Below are positions 9,910 to 19,845 of a DNA stretch of 64,000 bases, in pieces (the first letter of the stretch is position 1; each line of letters starts with the position of its first letter). The position numbers and the translations under genes were made by a program. A model generated the notes under the pieces. It ran no database searches. It saw nothing but the letters and a program-made list of their open reading frames with translations, and was not told the origin of the DNA. Origin of the DNA: Paenibacillus amylolyticus (GTDB taxonomy: Bacteria > Bacillota > Bacilli > Paenibacillales > Paenibacillaceae). The stretch covers positions 186,001 through 250,000 of the forward strand of contig NZ_RIAS01000009.1 of assembly GCF_003719335.1 (NCBI RefSeq), in the 5' to 3' direction.

Positions 9910-10036
9910 ATTTATATAAAAAAGAATTTGTACACGACTTTTGTGAATCTTCTCATAACACAATAACGAAGATGACAGAAAAAACTGAAGAAGCGAAGCG
10001 TTCGCATGCATCGTGGATTTTTACTTTTTATCATTC
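9910..10036 (+). repeat. Left half of the dispersed intergenic element (copy C1)
   Basis: It begins TTTATATAAAAAAGAA with GTACAC, then has AACGAAGATGACAGAAAAAA, CTGAAGAAGCGAAGCGTTCG and GGATTTTTA, which follow the left half of the element. It stops before the right half and is followed at once by the left terminus of copy C2, so it looks like a tandem partial duplication or an older copy interrupted by C2. Confidence 0.6.
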
Positions 10037-10225
10037 TGGAACTATTTTTTTACACAAAAAACGGAGAGGACAGAAAAAACCTGAAAAAGCGGAGCGGTCG
10101 CCTTTATCACCGGATTTTCCCTTTGAGAAAAGGGAATCCAAAAAAATCTGGGGATAACAGCGATTGGAAGGTTATTCTGTCATCGGAGTGTTCGGTGTAA
10201 ACCGTCTTTAGTTCAATGAATATAA
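10037..10225 (+). repeat. Dispersed intergenic element, short-type copy C2
   Basis: Left terminus GGAACTATTTTTTTACAC, then ACGGAGAGGACAGAAAAAAC, the GCGGAGCGGTCGCC hairpin, CCGGATTTT (10110-10118) pairing with AAAATCTGG (10143-10151) around CCCTTT/AAAGGG, then GATAACAGCGATTGGAAGG, TTATTCTGTCATCGGAGTG and the right terminus GTGTAAAC...TAGTTCAATGAATAT. It lacks the AGCTTTCT hairpin of copies D-F. It ends about 100 bp before argD. Confidence 0.85.
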
Positions 10226-10338
10226 TCGAAAAATCCATGGGTATACGCGATCAAAAGGTATTTTTTTCATCGAAGTGGCCAGTGTTATGTTTTTGATTCA
10301 CCTTATGCGTGTACGAATCGACAAGGAGTGATATGGTC

Positions 10339-11592
10339 ATGGCAAAAGGCAACGAACAGCCAGGTTCTGGCACAGCCGTAGCGGGGGCAGCAGCAACAGG
10401 TGCAGCGGCACAGACGGAAAGCTCACTTTTTCAAACGTATGCACGGTATCCGATCAGTCTGGTCAAAGGTAAAGGCAGTTGGTTATGGGACGATCAGGGT
10501 AACCGCTATCTCGATTTCATGTGTGGACTTGCTGTAACAAGCCTAGGCCATGCACCGGAGAAAGTGGGAGCGAAGCTTAAAGCTCAGATCGATGAGCTGT
10601 GGCACGTATCCAACCTGTTTCAGATCCCGGGACAGGAAAAGGCAGCAGCTTTGCTGACAGCCAGTACCTGCGCTGACGCAGTCTTTTTCTGCAACAGCGG
10701 TGCTGAAGCGAACGAAGCAGCGATCAAAGTAGCACGTCGTTATCAACAGAAGGTGAAAGGCGAAGATCGGTACGAAGTGATTACTTTTGCCCAATCGTTC
10801 CATGGACGGACATTGGCAACGCTGACGGCAACCGGACAGGATAAGGTGAAAGAAGGATTTTTGCCACTGCCAGCTGGATTTGTAACTGTGCCTTTGCACG
10901 ATATTCCTGCACTTGAAGCTGCGATTGGACCGAAGACCGCAGCGATTATGCTGGAGATGGTTCAGGCTGAGGGCGGAGTGTATCCGGTGGAGCCGGAGTT
11001 TGTGAAGCATGTGCGTAAACTATGTGACGAGCACGGTTTGCTCATGATTGTGGACGAAGTGCAGACAGGTATGGGACGTACAGGCAAGTTGTTTGCTCAC
11101 GAACATTATGGTGTTGAACCTGACGTGTTCACCGTTGCGAAGGGCATTGGCAGTGGATTCCCTGTTGGCGCAATGCTCGGTAAAGGGTTCCTGCGTGATG
11201 CATTTACACCGGGCAGCCATGCAACAACATTTGGCGGTACACCACTTGCTTCCTCTGTTGTTATTGCGACCATTGAAACCATGCTGGAAGATCATTTGCC
11301 AGAGCGTGCAGCGGAGATGGGCGACTATCTGATGACGTCCTTACGCAATCGTTTGGCTGGCAACTCGTTTGTGAAAGAAGTGCGCGGTATGGGCTTGCTG
11401 GTAGGTATTGAGTGCGCGGAGCCAATCGGTGATATCGTACTTGCAGGACAGAAACGTGGCATCTTGTTTGTCTCTGCTGGACCGAATGTGATTCGTTTGC
11501 TCCCTAATCTATATGTAAGTAAAGAAGAGATCGACGAGGCTGTGTCCCTGGTGGCGACATTGATTGAGGAGTATGTTGCGGCGAAAGCTTAA
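10339..11592 (+). CDS. argD: Acetylornithine aminotransferase
   Basis: A PLP enzyme that transfers an amino group from glutamate to N-acetylglutamate semialdehyde, giving N-acetylornithine. ATG 10339 lies 10 bases after GGAG; an in-frame ATG at 10333 is too close to the ribosome site. The 417-residue protein has the class-III signature, with the PLP lysine K268 in VAKGIGSGFPVGAM and the preceding MIVDEVQTGMGRTGKLFAHE. About 30 N-terminal residues are a low-complexity Ala/Gly-rich extension before the conserved YPISLVKGKGSWLWD. The gap to argB carries repeats C1 and C2. Confidence 0.95.
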   Translation: MAKGNEQPGSGTAVAGAAATGAAAQTESSLFQTYARYPISLVKGKGSWLWDDQGNRYLDFMCGLAVTSLGHAPEKVGAKLKAQIDELWHVSNLFQIPGQEKAAALLTASTCADAVFFCNSGAEANEAAIKVARRYQQKVKGEDRYEVITFAQSFHGRTLATLTATGQDKVKEGFLPLPAGFVTVPLHDIPALEAAIGPKTAAIMLEMVQAEGGVYPVEPEFVKHVRKLCDEHGLLMIVDEVQTGMGRTGKLFAHEHYGVEPDVFTVAKGIGSGFPVGAMLGKGFLRDAFTPGSHATTFGGTPLASSVVIATIETMLEDHLPERAAEMGDYLMTSLRNRLAGNSFVKEVRGMGLLVGIECAEPIGDIVLAGQKRGILFVSAGPNVIRLLPNLYVSKEEIDEAVSLVATLIEEYVAAKA

Positions 11593-11847
11593 TCACGTGA
11601 TAGAAACAAAGTACTGGACCGGGGCCATCACGGCCCCCGGCGCAGATTAAAGTGAAAGAATCCCTGTAGCCGCATGGTAATCAAGCGCAGAAGTAGTAGA
11701 GGTTGACGATCTACCCGCAATATAGACTGAATGGGAATTTGCTCTATCTCATCTGATATGGAGAGGTTTAGTTCAGGCGAGTCAGCCAAGGATGTAAAAC
11801 TTCTGCCTGTGCGGGTGCAGGGAACCGGAAATGAGGAGGAAACAACA
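11593..11847. other. argD-argF intergenic region with GC-rich hairpin
   Basis: CCGGGGCC and GGCCCCCGG (11618-11640) form a strong short hairpin around ATCAC, but no T run follows, so it is not a classical terminator. The rest (about 200 bp) has no convincing promoter or conserved leader that I can recognise. Confidence 0.4.
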
Positions 11848-12813
11848 ATGGCAGTACAGCACACAGACAAGGTTCAGAAAATTGACTTGAGAGGCCGGGA
11901 TTTCATTGAATTCACGGACTATACAGCAGAAGAAATTCGTTATCTGCTAGATCTCGCGATTGAGATTAAAGGCAAGCAAAAAAGCGGTGTACCGTTCCAG
12001 CCTTTGAAGGGCAAAACGATCGGACTTATTTTTGAAAAATCCTCCACACGTACGCGTGTTTCCTTTGAAGTAGGTATGTTCCAGTTGGGTGGACACGCGC
12101 TGTTCCTGAGCAAAAACGACATTCAGCTGGGACGTGGGGAAACGACGCATGATACAGCCAAAGTACTGTCTCGTTACCTCGATGGCATTATGATTCGTAC
12201 GTTTGGACACCATAATGTGATTGAACTGGCAGAACATGCGGATGTACCGGTGATTAACGGCCTGAGCGATGCAGCGCATCCATGTCAGGTACTGGCGGAT
12301 TTCCAAACGGTGCTGGAGCATAAAGGCAAGCTGGCAGGTCTGAAAATGGCTTATGTCGGTGACGGCAACAACATGGCACACTCGTTGATGCTGGGCGCAG
12401 CAAAAATGGGAATGCACGTTGCAGTAGCAACACCGGAAGGTTATGAGCCGGACAGCACCGTGGTCGAGCAAGCACGTGCTATTGCACAGGAGAGTGGCTC
12501 CGAAGTACTTGTGACCTACAGTGCACAGGAAGCCGTGAAAGATGCCGATATTGTCTATACCGATGTATGGGCGAGCATGGGCTTTGAAGAAGAACAGAAG
12601 ATTCGCGAGCAGGCATTTGCGGCGTATCAGGTCGATGAAGAATTGATGAAAGGTGCCAAACCTGACTACATGTTCCTGCATTGCCTGCCAGCACACCGTG
12701 GTGAAGAAGTGAGCGCAGGTGTCATTGACGGCCCGAACTCGCTGATCTTTGATCAGGCAGAGAACCGTCTGCATGCACAGAAAGCGCTGATGGCCGCTTT
12801 GATGAGCGAATAG
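11848..12813 (+). CDS. argF: Ornithine carbamoyltransferase
   Basis: ArgF joins carbamoyl phosphate to ornithine to make citrulline. ATG 11848 follows GAGGAGGA; the frame is open upstream from 11731 but that part lies in a leader without a ribosome site. At 321 residues it has the typical size. Seen are the carbamoyl-phosphate motif SSTRTRVSFE, the DGIMIRTFGHHNVIEL loop, the ornithine-loop region and HCLPAHRGEEV near the C-terminus. No arginine deiminase genes are nearby, so the anabolic assignment is favoured over a catabolic arcB. Confidence 0.96.
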   Translation: MAVQHTDKVQKIDLRGRDFIEFTDYTAEEIRYLLDLAIEIKGKQKSGVPFQPLKGKTIGLIFEKSSTRTRVSFEVGMFQLGGHALFLSKNDIQLGRGETTHDTAKVLSRYLDGIMIRTFGHHNVIELAEHADVPVINGLSDAAHPCQVLADFQTVLEHKGKLAGLKMAYVGDGNNMAHSLMLGAAKMGMHVAVATPEGYEPDSTVVEQARAIAQESGSEVLVTYSAQEAVKDADIVYTDVWASMGFEEEQKIREQAFAAYQVDEELMKGAKPDYMFLHCLPAHRGEEVSAGVIDGPNSLIFDQAENRLHAQKALMAALMSE

Positions 12814-12903
12814 TCGCGATTTGCGGCAACGGGTTGATTTTACACGCCAATTTGGCGATGATAGATAGAATATCGTAATTGATCTTGGGGAGGACCATAT
12901 CAC

Positions 12904-14139
12904 ATGGCTAAGGAAAAAATCGTACTCGCCTATTCCGGCGGACTAGACACATCTGTAATTTTGAAATGGCTGAAAGAAACGTATGATGCAGAGATTATCG
13001 CGTTTACCGCGGATATCGGCCAGAAGGATGAACTCGACGGACTCGAAGAAAAAGCACTCGCTACGGGCGCTTCCAAAGTATACATCGATGATCTGCGCGA
13101 CGAGTTCGCGAAAGATTTCATCTATCCAATGTTCCAGGCAGGCGCCCTCTACGAAGGCCAATATCTGCTCGGTACAAGTATCGCACGTCCGCTTATCGCT
13201 AAACGTATGGTGGACATCGCGCGTGCAGAAGGTGCTACAGCGATCGCTCACGGTGCTACGGGTAAAGGAAATGATCAGGTTCGTTTTGAGCTGAATGCAG
13301 CTGCACTGACACCAGACATTCAAGTGATCGCCCCTTGGCGTCTGGAAGAGTTCCGCAATCAGTTCCCGGGACGTGCTGAAATGATCGCTTATGCTGAAAA
13401 ACATGGCATTCCGGTTACCGCTTCTGCGGCGAAACCTTACTCCACAGACCGCAACCTGCTGCATATCAGTTATGAGAGCGGTGTGCTTGAAGACCCTTGG
13501 TTCGATCCGAGCGCGGACGAGAACAAAGATATGTTCCTGCTGAGCAGCGCACCTGAGGATGCACCGGATCAACCGGAGTACCTCGAGCTGGAGTTTGAAC
13601 AAGGTGACTGTGTTGCCCTGAACGGCGAGCGTCTGAGCCCGCTGCAAGTGATGGAGCAACTGAATGAACTGGGCGGCAAACACGGTATCGGCCGTGTAGA
13701 CATGGTAGAGAATCGTTTTGTCGGTATGAAGAGCCGCGGCGTATACGAAACACCGGGTGGAACGATCCTGTTCACGGCACATCGCAAAATGGAGTCCATC
13801 ACCATGGACCGTGAAGTGATGAACCTGCGTGATAGCTTGATTACTCGTTACAGCACACTTGTGTACAACGGTTTCTGGTTTGCGCCGGAACGTTTGGCGT
13901 TGCAAGCTCTGGTAACGGAAAGCCAGAAGAACGTAACCGGTACGGTTCGTGTGAAACTGTACAAAGGAAACGTCATCGGCGCAGGTGTGAAAAGCCCTGT
14001 GAGCCTGTACAATCCGGACATTGCGACCATGGAAGCAGATCCATCAGAAGCGTATGACCAAGGCGATGCAACAGGCTTTATTCGCTTGAACGCACTGCGT
14101 TTGAAAGTACATTCCGGTGTGGAGCAAAACAAAAAATAA
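12904..14139 (+). CDS. argG: Argininosuccinate synthase
   Basis: ArgG condenses citrulline with aspartate using ATP. The 411-residue protein starts at ATG 12904 after GGGGAGGACC and carries the N-type PP-loop motif ([15 protein letters not shown]), [29 protein letters not shown], and the substrate-binding [17 protein letters not shown]. It is 90 bp downstream of argF. Confidence 0.97.
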   Translation: MAKEKIVLAYSGGLDTSVILKWLKETYDAEIIAFTADIGQKDELDGLEEKALATGASKVYIDDLRDEFAKDFIYPMFQAGALYEGQYLLGTSIARPLIAKRMVDIARAEGATAIAHGATGKGNDQVRFELNAAALTPDIQVIAPWRLEEFRNQFPGRAEMIAYAEKHGIPVTASAAKPYSTDRNLLHISYESGVLEDPWFDPSADENKDMFLLSSAPEDAPDQPEYLELEFEQGDCVALNGERLSPLQVMEQLNELGGKHGIGRVDMVENRFVGMKSRGVYETPGGTILFTAHRKMESITMDREVMNLRDSLITRYSTLVYNGFWFAPERLALQALVTESQKNVTGTVRVKLYKGNVIGAGVKSPVSLYNPDIATMEADPSEAYDQGDATGFIRLNALRLKVHSGVEQNKK

Positions 14140-14245
14140 TTCACGGCGTGTGTGTCACGCTATATCATAATTACTGACAAGGCAGGCCGTTCTTGCACAT
14201 TCTGGCAGGGGCGGCTTTGTCCATGAGCGAAAGGGGATACTCACT

Positions 14246-15649
14246 GTGAGCAAGCTGTGGGGAGGACGTTTTACGAAGCAAACCAATCATCTGGTTGAAG
14301 AATATACCGCATCCATTAACTTTGACAAAGCATTGGCAGAAGAAGATATTCAAGGCAGTTTGGCGCATGTAACGATGCTCGGCAAATGTGGTATTTTGCC
14401 TGCGGAAGATGTAGAAACGATCAAAGAAGGCCTGATTACCGTTTTGCATAAAATCCGTGCAGGTGAAGTGGAATTCTCCGTATCGGATGAAGACATTCAT
14501 ATGAACATTGAGAAAAACCTGATTGAAACGATCGGCCCTGTTGGCGGTAAGCTGCATACAGGCCGCAGCCGGAATGACCAGGTGGCAACCGATATGCACT
14601 TGTATCTGCGTGAGCGTGTCGTTGGTTTTGTTGGCATGTTGCATGCTTTGCAGGAAGCATTGATCGGACAAGCTAAAGATAATCTGGATACGATTGTACC
14701 CGGTTATACCCATCTGCAGCGTGCACAGCCAATTCTGTTTGCACACCATTTGATGGCATATGTATCCATGTTCCAGCGTGATGCGGAGCGTCTAATGGAC
14801 AGTTACAAACGGATTAATGTACTGCCACTTGGTGCAGGGGCACTTGCAGGAACAACGTTCCCGATTGATCGTCATTTTGTAGCAGAACAGCTTGGCTTTG
14901 ATGGAGTATATGAGAATAGTCTGGATGCGGTAAGTGACCGTGACTTCATTGTGGAGTTCCTGGCGGCAGCTTCCCTGATCATGACTCACTTGTCCCGTTT
15001 GAGCGAAGAGCTGGTACTGTGGAGCAGCACGGAGTTTGGTTTTGTAGAGCTGGATGATGCGTTCTGCACAGGCAGCAGCATTATGCCGCAAAAGAAAAAT
15101 CCGGATGTGCCCGAGCTTGTTCGTGGTAAAACAGGACGTGTATACGGCAATCTGATCGGATTGCTCACCGTGTTGAAATCCCTTCCTCTGGCTTACAACA
15201 AGGATATGCAAGAAGACAAAGAAGGCATGTTTGATACGGTAGCTACTCTGGAAGGTGCGTTGCAGTTATTTGCTCCGATGATCGCTACCATGAAAGTGAA
15301 CAAAGATCGCATGCGCCAAGCAGTGAACCAGGACTTCTCTAACGCAACTGACATTGCTGATTTCCTCGTAGGTGAGGGTCTGCCTTTCCGTCAAGCGCAT
15401 GAGGTGATTGGTAAAACGGTACTGTACTGCATCCAGAACGGCAAATATTTGCTTGATCTGACGATTGATGAATTCAAACAATTTTCACCGTTGTTCGATG
15501 ACCGCATCTACGATGTGCTGCAGCCGGAAGCGGTAGTCAATGCACGTAACGTGTATGGCGGTACAGCGTCGGGTCAAGTGGCAGAGGCTATTGCTCGCAG
15601 TGAGAAGGTGCTGGGAGCAACCGAGCAGTGGATTGAAAATCGGGGTTAA
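14246..15649 (+). CDS. argH: Argininosuccinate lyase
   Basis: ArgH splits argininosuccinate into arginine and fumarate, the last step of the pathway. GTG 14246 lies eight bases after AAGGGGA. The 467-residue protein has the fumarase/aspartase superfamily signature [16 protein letters not shown], with the flexible catalytic loop, plus LWGGRFTK at the N-terminus and the [18 protein letters not shown] and [11 protein letters not shown] regions. It is the last gene of the cluster, ending in a bidirectional terminator shared with the convergent allantoinase gene. Confidence 0.97.
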   Translation: MSKLWGGRFTKQTNHLVEEYTASINFDKALAEEDIQGSLAHVTMLGKCGILPAEDVETIKEGLITVLHKIRAGEVEFSVSDEDIHMNIEKNLIETIGPVGGKLHTGRSRNDQVATDMHLYLRERVVGFVGMLHALQEALIGQAKDNLDTIVPGYTHLQRAQPILFAHHLMAYVSMFQRDAERLMDSYKRINVLPLGAGALAGTTFPIDRHFVAEQLGFDGVYENSLDAVSDRDFIVEFLAAASLIMTHLSRLSEELVLWSSTEFGFVELDDAFCTGSSIMPQKKNPDVPELVRGKTGRVYGNLIGLLTVLKSLPLAYNKDMQEDKEGMFDTVATLEGALQLFAPMIATMKVNKDRMRQAVNQDFSNATDIADFLVGEGLPFRQAHEVIGKTVLYCIQNGKYLLDLTIDEFKQFSPLFDDRIYDVLQPEAVVNARNVYGGTASGQVAEAIARSEKVLGATEQWIENRG

Positions 15650-15784
15650 GGCTCATTGTTGGAACTCAGGGTTAGGACTCATTTAAGTTCTGAGTAGAGT
15701 TCTAAATGGGATAGATACAACTGATAGTATGGTGGAATGAATGATGAATAAATGAATGAAAAAGAAGGAAAATGACTGAAAAAA

Positions 15785-15828
15785 GAAGCATGTTCGAGAG
15801 ATGAAATCTCCGACATGCTTCTTTTTTG
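15785..15828. terminator. Bidirectional terminator between argH and the allantoinase gene
   Basis: GAAGCATGT (15785-15793) pairs with ACATGCTTC (15813-15821), with GAGAT/ATCTC inside, flanked by an A run on the left and a T run on the right. Confidence 0.85.
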
Positions 15829-15844
15829 TTCCTATTACCTTAAA

Positions 15845-17200
15845 TTAAGGCTTCAGCCAACTACCTTCGTTTACAGAAGGAAGCACCTTGCCATCCTGCA
15901 CAACGACATGTCCGCGGACGATTGTACCTGCCAGACTCGACGGGAAGGTGTGCCCAATATAGAGGCTCTGTTTATGCTTGGCGTAGTAGTTTTCTTCCGT
16001 CACGGTAAAGGCTTCATTCAGATTTACGATGGCAAGGTCTGCATCCATTCCGATGGCGATACTGCCCTTACGATCTGCAAGTTCAAAGCGTGTTGCTGGA
16101 TTCGAAGCTGTCCAAGCAGCGACGTGCTCTAGTGGAATGTTGTGGGCCAATGCAAGTTCCAGAGCAGAGAGCAGTGTGAACTGTCCGCCGCTGATTCCGC
16201 CCCATGCCTGAAAGAGATTATAATCTTTCGGATCTTTCATCTCGTAAGGGCATGGTGAATGATCGGAAGACAGTATATCGAATTTACCTTCTGCCAGGAG
16301 GGAGATCAGGCGTTGTTGTTCATCCGCTTCACGCAGGGGAGGAGCACATTTGGCAATGGTACCTTTTTCCCGTAAGCTATCGTGGTTGAAGAGTAGATAA
16401 TGTGCGCAAGTTTCCACCGTTACATTCATACCGCGGGCTTTTGCCGCCTCAATTATAGCCACAGCTGCTGCGGAACTGATATGAACAAAATGCAGGGCGC
16501 AACCTGTAATTTCGGAATAGTAGAGTGCGCGTTCAACCGCCTCGACTTCCGCGAGGATGGGCCTTGTCTCCAGATAATCATCGGCGCTGACGAGCCCTGC
16601 CGCTTCCTTTTCAGCTTTCAGCCAGTTCGTTATTGCCGCGCTTTCCGAATGCAGAGCCAGAATTTTGCCGAGAGCTGCAATCTTTTTCATGCCCGTCAGC
16701 AGTGTCATGTCGTCTACCGCTTCGAATTCTTTATTACCGGTGGTCGACAAAAATGCTTTAAATCCAATGACGCCAGATTCGGCTAATGGCTCCAGATCAT
16801 CTTCGTTGCCAGGCACGAGTCCGCCCCAGAGGCCAAAATCAACGAGTGATTTTTCATTACCAATGCGTGCCTTCTCCAGCAGTGCTTCTTCCGTAACTGT
16901 CGAGGGGATTCCGTTTAGCGGCATATCGAAAAAGGTCGTGCAGCCACCTGCAGCCATCATCGCTGATCCGGTAGTAAAGCCTTCCCAGTGCTCTCTTCCT
17001 GGTTCGCTGAAATGCACGTGTACATCTATCATCCCTGGAAGCACATGCTGTCCGGTGGCATTCCACTCGTGTGTAACTTCGCCCTCAAGTGTGGTGGCAA
17101 TCGCCGCTATCTTGCCATCCTTTACGCCGATATCGACTTGTGCGACACCGTCTGGCAACACCACGCTTCCGCCGCGTATGATCAGATCATAATGTTCCAT
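15845..17200 (-). CDS. allB: Allantoinase
   Basis: Opens the hydantoin ring of allantoin to give allantoate; cytoplasmic, two-metal amidohydrolase (PucH in B. subtilis). The protein has 451 residues. Visible metal ligands are H61 and H63 in DVHVHFSEPGREHWEG, carboxylated K148 in GVIGFKAFLS, H184, H240 and D313 in SSDHSP. The EPGR-x-x-WEG context separates it from dihydropyrimidinases and dihydroorotases. Start ATG 17200 follows GAGAGGGA. It is the last gene of the minus-strand ureide cluster, 68 bp behind the NCS1 permease gene, so the two are likely co-transcribed. Confidence 0.94.
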   Translation of the reverse strand: MEHYDLIIRGGSVVLPDGVAQVDIGVKDGKIAAIATTLEGEVTHEWNATGQHVLPGMIDVHVHFSEPGREHWEGFTTGSAMMAAGGCTTFFDMPLNGIPSTVTEEALLEKARIGNEKSLVDFGLWGGLVPGNEDDLEPLAESGVIGFKAFLSTTGNKEFEAVDDMTLLTGMKKIAALGKILALHSESAAITNWLKAEKEAAGLVSADDYLETRPILAEVEAVERALYYSEITGCALHFVHISSAAAVAIIEAAKARGMNVTVETCAHYLLFNHDSLREKGTIAKCAPPLREADEQQRLISLLAEGKFDILSSDHSPCPYEMKDPKDYNLFQAWGGISGGQFTLLSALELALAHNIPLEHVAAWTASNPATRFELADRKGSIAIGMDADLAIVNLNEAFTVTEENYYAKHKQSLYIGHTFPSSLAGTIVRGHVVVQDGKVLPSVNEGSWLKP

Positions 17201-17268
17201 ATTTATCCCTCTCTCTTTGGTGATATTTAAATGGGCTGGCTCTGGTAGTCAAATCAGGCTCGTTTATT

Positions 17269-18663
17269 TTATTCGTAGATGGTACCTTTCTTGAATGAGG
17301 AACCCTTAAAAGCGAATTTGCTAAGTAGCAGATAGGATAGGCCTGCTGTGGTGAACCCGATGATCCATCCGATGTCAACGAGCAAGAAGGCTGCTCCAGC
17401 TCCGATGAGCATGGCTAACAAGGCGCTTGGGTTATACCCTCTAAAGGAGCCATTATCCAGATATAACTCTGCTGTATCGACCTTTTGTTTTCGCAAGATG
17501 TAATATTCGACCAGCATAATCGCTACAATGGGGCCCAGGAATGCGGAATAGATCAGAATAAATGTATTCAAACCTTGAGCCGAGGAATCTTGCACGAGTA
17601 CCCATGGGAACGAACAGAGGGCAAGCAAGCCAGTGATGACAACAGATGCTTTGTATTTGAGCTTGGTAACAAGCGAGATGACGTAAGCGGGTGGTACGAT
17701 GTTGGCGACCATATTAACAGCAACCGCACCAACAACGATGAAGGCAGAAACGAATACGGTGATGTATGGATTGTCCACAATAACAGCAAATGCCTTAACT
17801 GGATTAGAGATGCCTGTTGCTGCGGCCATCATAGCCCCGATAGTCAGAACGAATCCATAAGCGATAACGATAGGGAAGAAGTACAGCATGCTACGCTTTT
17901 TGTCACTCATGCCGCTCTTCAGCTCACGAGAATAATCACCTGCGCTTAGGAAGATGGCTGCATAGTTGCCGAGGAATACCATGATGAAAGCGAAGAATGG
18001 AAGGCCCCATGTTCCTTTTGCATGCACCCAATTTTCACTGATAGCTGTGCTGTGGGAGTTGAGTAATAAGCTGAATACGTAAACGAGTGCAAGCATAATA
18101 ACGACGGAAGCGAGGGTTTCAACCCACTTGATTGCGTGAAATCCATAAAGTGACAGGACAATCTGAACAGCCTGTAGCAAGATAAAACAAACAGGAATGC
18201 TGTCTAAGCTGCCACCGCTTAATACTTTGACAATTTCATTCAAGGCCGTTGCTCCGACCCAGCTCTGGAAGCCGTACCATACGATGGCAGGCACACCACG
18301 TAAAAATGAGGAGATAATCGATCCCTTGATGCCAAACGACATACGTAGTTGAACCACATAGGGGATGCCTGTTCGATAACCAAAACGGTCATTTATGGCA
18401 AAGATTACGGAAATGATCGCAATGGCAATCATCGCAGCTACAAATGTCTGAAACACATTGAGCGTGGCAACACCAGCAACAACGAGGCTCGCTCCGAGGG
18501 TCATGTTACCGAGGTTCACGCCATCCCCGATCCACATGAACATGTAAGGTACTGATCCGATTGTTCTCTCGCTCTCCTGTTTCGGTTTTAAGGAGTCGTC
18601 GATACTGATTTCTTCATGTAGCTGCGTCTGTTCCAGTACTTGTCCTGCCAAATTCGTTGACAT
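17269..18663 (-). CDS. pucI: NCS1 family transporter, probable allantoin permease
   Basis: A 464-residue nucleobase:cation symporter-1 with about 12 hydrophobic segments and soluble N- and C-terminal tails. The NCS1 pattern is visible: GDGVNLGNMTLGASLV in the first helix, FGIKGSIISSFLRGVPAIVWYGFQSWVGA in the third, and NYAAIFLSAGDYSRELKSG in the middle. ATG 18663 is chosen because AGGAG lies 10 bases upstream; the frame is open for 12 more codons. Its place directly before allantoinase points to allantoin as substrate, but cytosine or another purine or hydantoin cannot be excluded from sequence alone. Confidence 0.88.
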   Translation of the reverse strand: MSTNLAGQVLEQTQLHEEISIDDSLKPKQESERTIGSVPYMFMWIGDGVNLGNMTLGASLVVAGVATLNVFQTFVAAMIAIAIISVIFAINDRFGYRTGIPYVVQLRMSFGIKGSIISSFLRGVPAIVWYGFQSWVGATALNEIVKVLSGGSLDSIPVCFILLQAVQIVLSLYGFHAIKWVETLASVVIMLALVYVFSLLLNSHSTAISENWVHAKGTWGLPFFAFIMVFLGNYAAIFLSAGDYSRELKSGMSDKKRSMLYFFPIVIAYGFVLTIGAMMAAATGISNPVKAFAVIVDNPYITVFVSAFIVVGAVAVNMVANIVPPAYVISLVTKLKYKASVVITGLLALCSFPWVLVQDSSAQGLNTFILIYSAFLGPIVAIMLVEYYILRKQKVDTAELYLDNGSFRGYNPSALLAMLIGAGAAFLLVDIGWIIGFTTAGLSYLLLSKFAFKGSSFKKGTIYE

Positions 18664-18987
18664 ATCTGCCCCACTCCTCTTTGATATGGGGTGCCGCAAG
18701 GCTGGTCGGTCTCTGAATTAACGAGTCATTCCATCCATTCCTGTCTGCACACCACAGATGATATAAAACATGTAAGATAAAATAACTCATTAGTGTTATA
18801 TATCCTTACCTGTTCTTCGTATATCTTATTTTATCATCTTGTTTGTACAATTCATTGACAAAAACGTAGATTGTTATCTTAATTTCTGTTGAAAATGCAC
18901 GAAAAAACATGACGTGTTTTGTTATGTTTAAAGTGAGTGGTGTGATAGACGCATTTTTGTGTACATAAAACCTTATAATGTTCGGAT
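18664..18987 (-). promoter_or_regulatory. AT-rich leader of the permease-allantoinase unit
   Basis: A 324-bp gap between the FAH-family gene and the permease. It is AT-rich and contains an inverted repeat, GATAAAATAA (18776-18785) and TTATTTTATC (18826-18835). On the minus strand there are -35-like TTGTCA (18861-18856) and TTGTAC hexamers but no well-spaced consensus -10. It probably holds a promoter separating permease-allB from the upstream genes. Confidence 0.35.
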
Positions 18988-19845
18988 TTAGCCCTCGACT
19001 CTATTGTCCAGTTTCCGAAGTCCATCAATCTGACAGCTAACCACATCGCCTGATTGGATGGTGACTGATCCTGGTGTACCCGTCAAAATGACATCTCCCT
19101 GATGGAGTGTCATCACATTCGAAAGAAAAGAAATCAGGTACGCAGGCGAGAAGATCATGTGATCAACGGTATTACGATGAGTAACATGGCCATTGTGTAA
19201 CGTTTGAATCTCAAGTTCATTCAGATTTTCGTATTCATCGGGTGTTGCGAGGGAAGAACCAAGGCTCAGGAACGTGTCAAAGCTTTTGGCACGCTGCATG
19301 AACCGGGGATTGCGGGCGTGAATTTCTTTGGCAGTCATGTCGAGTGACGTTGTGTAACCTGCTATGACACTCATGGCCTGATCTTCACGAATGGCTTTGC
19401 ATGTTTGTCCAATGACAATGGCGAGTTCTGCTTCAGCAGTGACCTGTCCGGCTACATCCGGTAGACGAATCGTTTCCCCGGAGCCAATCAGGGATGAATC
19501 AGGTTTGAGAAAAATAACGGGTTCATCCTCGGGTGGGCGCCCAGATAGTTCAATGGCTTTGTCCCAATAGTTCATGCCTACACCAATGATTTTCCCTGGA
19601 CGGCGATACAGCGCACGATAGGATGCGTCACTGACCGGCAGAGAAGGCACTGAAACAAGTTGCTCGTGTTCATTGCTATACCAGCTACGTAGTGCGTTAA
19701 ATTGATTTTTTTGCAGTAAAGTAAACAGATCTGTATCCCAGTTCGTCCCGAACTGCTCGTTCAGCGACGTCAGCGGAATAATGCCTCGATCCGTCCAAAC
19801 AGCTGCTTGCTCCCGCCCATTATCTTCAATCGTTACAAGTTTCAT
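18988..19845 (-). CDS. Fumarylacetoacetate hydrolase (FAH) family protein
   Basis: A 285-residue member of the FAH superfamily, which contains hydrolases, decarboxylases and hydratases of oxo-acids such as fumarylpyruvate and 2-oxo-hept-4-ene-1,7-dioate. The C-terminal catalytic domain begins at IIGVGMNYWDKA and shows the acidic metal ligands in AEAELAIVIG and the following SLDMTAKE, then GDVILTGTPGS. Start ATG 19845 overlaps the amidase stop by four bases (ATGA), with GAGAGGTG upstream, so the two proteins are translationally coupled. No FAH step belongs to the known allantoin pathway; the real substrate is unknown. Confidence 0.8.
   Translation of the reverse strand: MKLVTIEDNGREQAAVWTDRGIIPLTSLNEQFGTNWDTDLFTLLQKNQFNALRSWYSNEHEQLVSVPSLPVSDASYRALYRRPGKIIGVGMNYWDKAIELSGRPPEDEPVIFLKPDSSLIGSGETIRLPDVAGQVTAEAELAIVIGQTCKAIREDQAMSVIAGYTTSLDMTAKEIHARNPRFMQRAKSFDTFLSLGSSLATPDEYENLNELEIQTLHNGHVTHRNTVDHMIFSPAYLISFLSNVMTLHQGDVILTGTPGSVTIQSGDVVSCQIDGLRKLDNRVEG

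Noticed and set aside
9972..10200. Short plus-strand frames of about 60 codons between argB and argD
   Set aside because: They are read through the dispersed repeat (rich in Lys, Arg, Glu from the GAGAGGACAGAAAA box) and are not conserved between copies in frame.
11618..11640. Terminator after argD
   Set aside because: Strong GC-rich hairpin but no T run; noted only as a hairpin.
11947..13905. Two antisense frames of about 320 codons opposite argF and argG
   Set aside because: Both lie wholly opposite well-identified genes, have Cys/His/Phe-rich composition typical of shadow frames, and no family motif.
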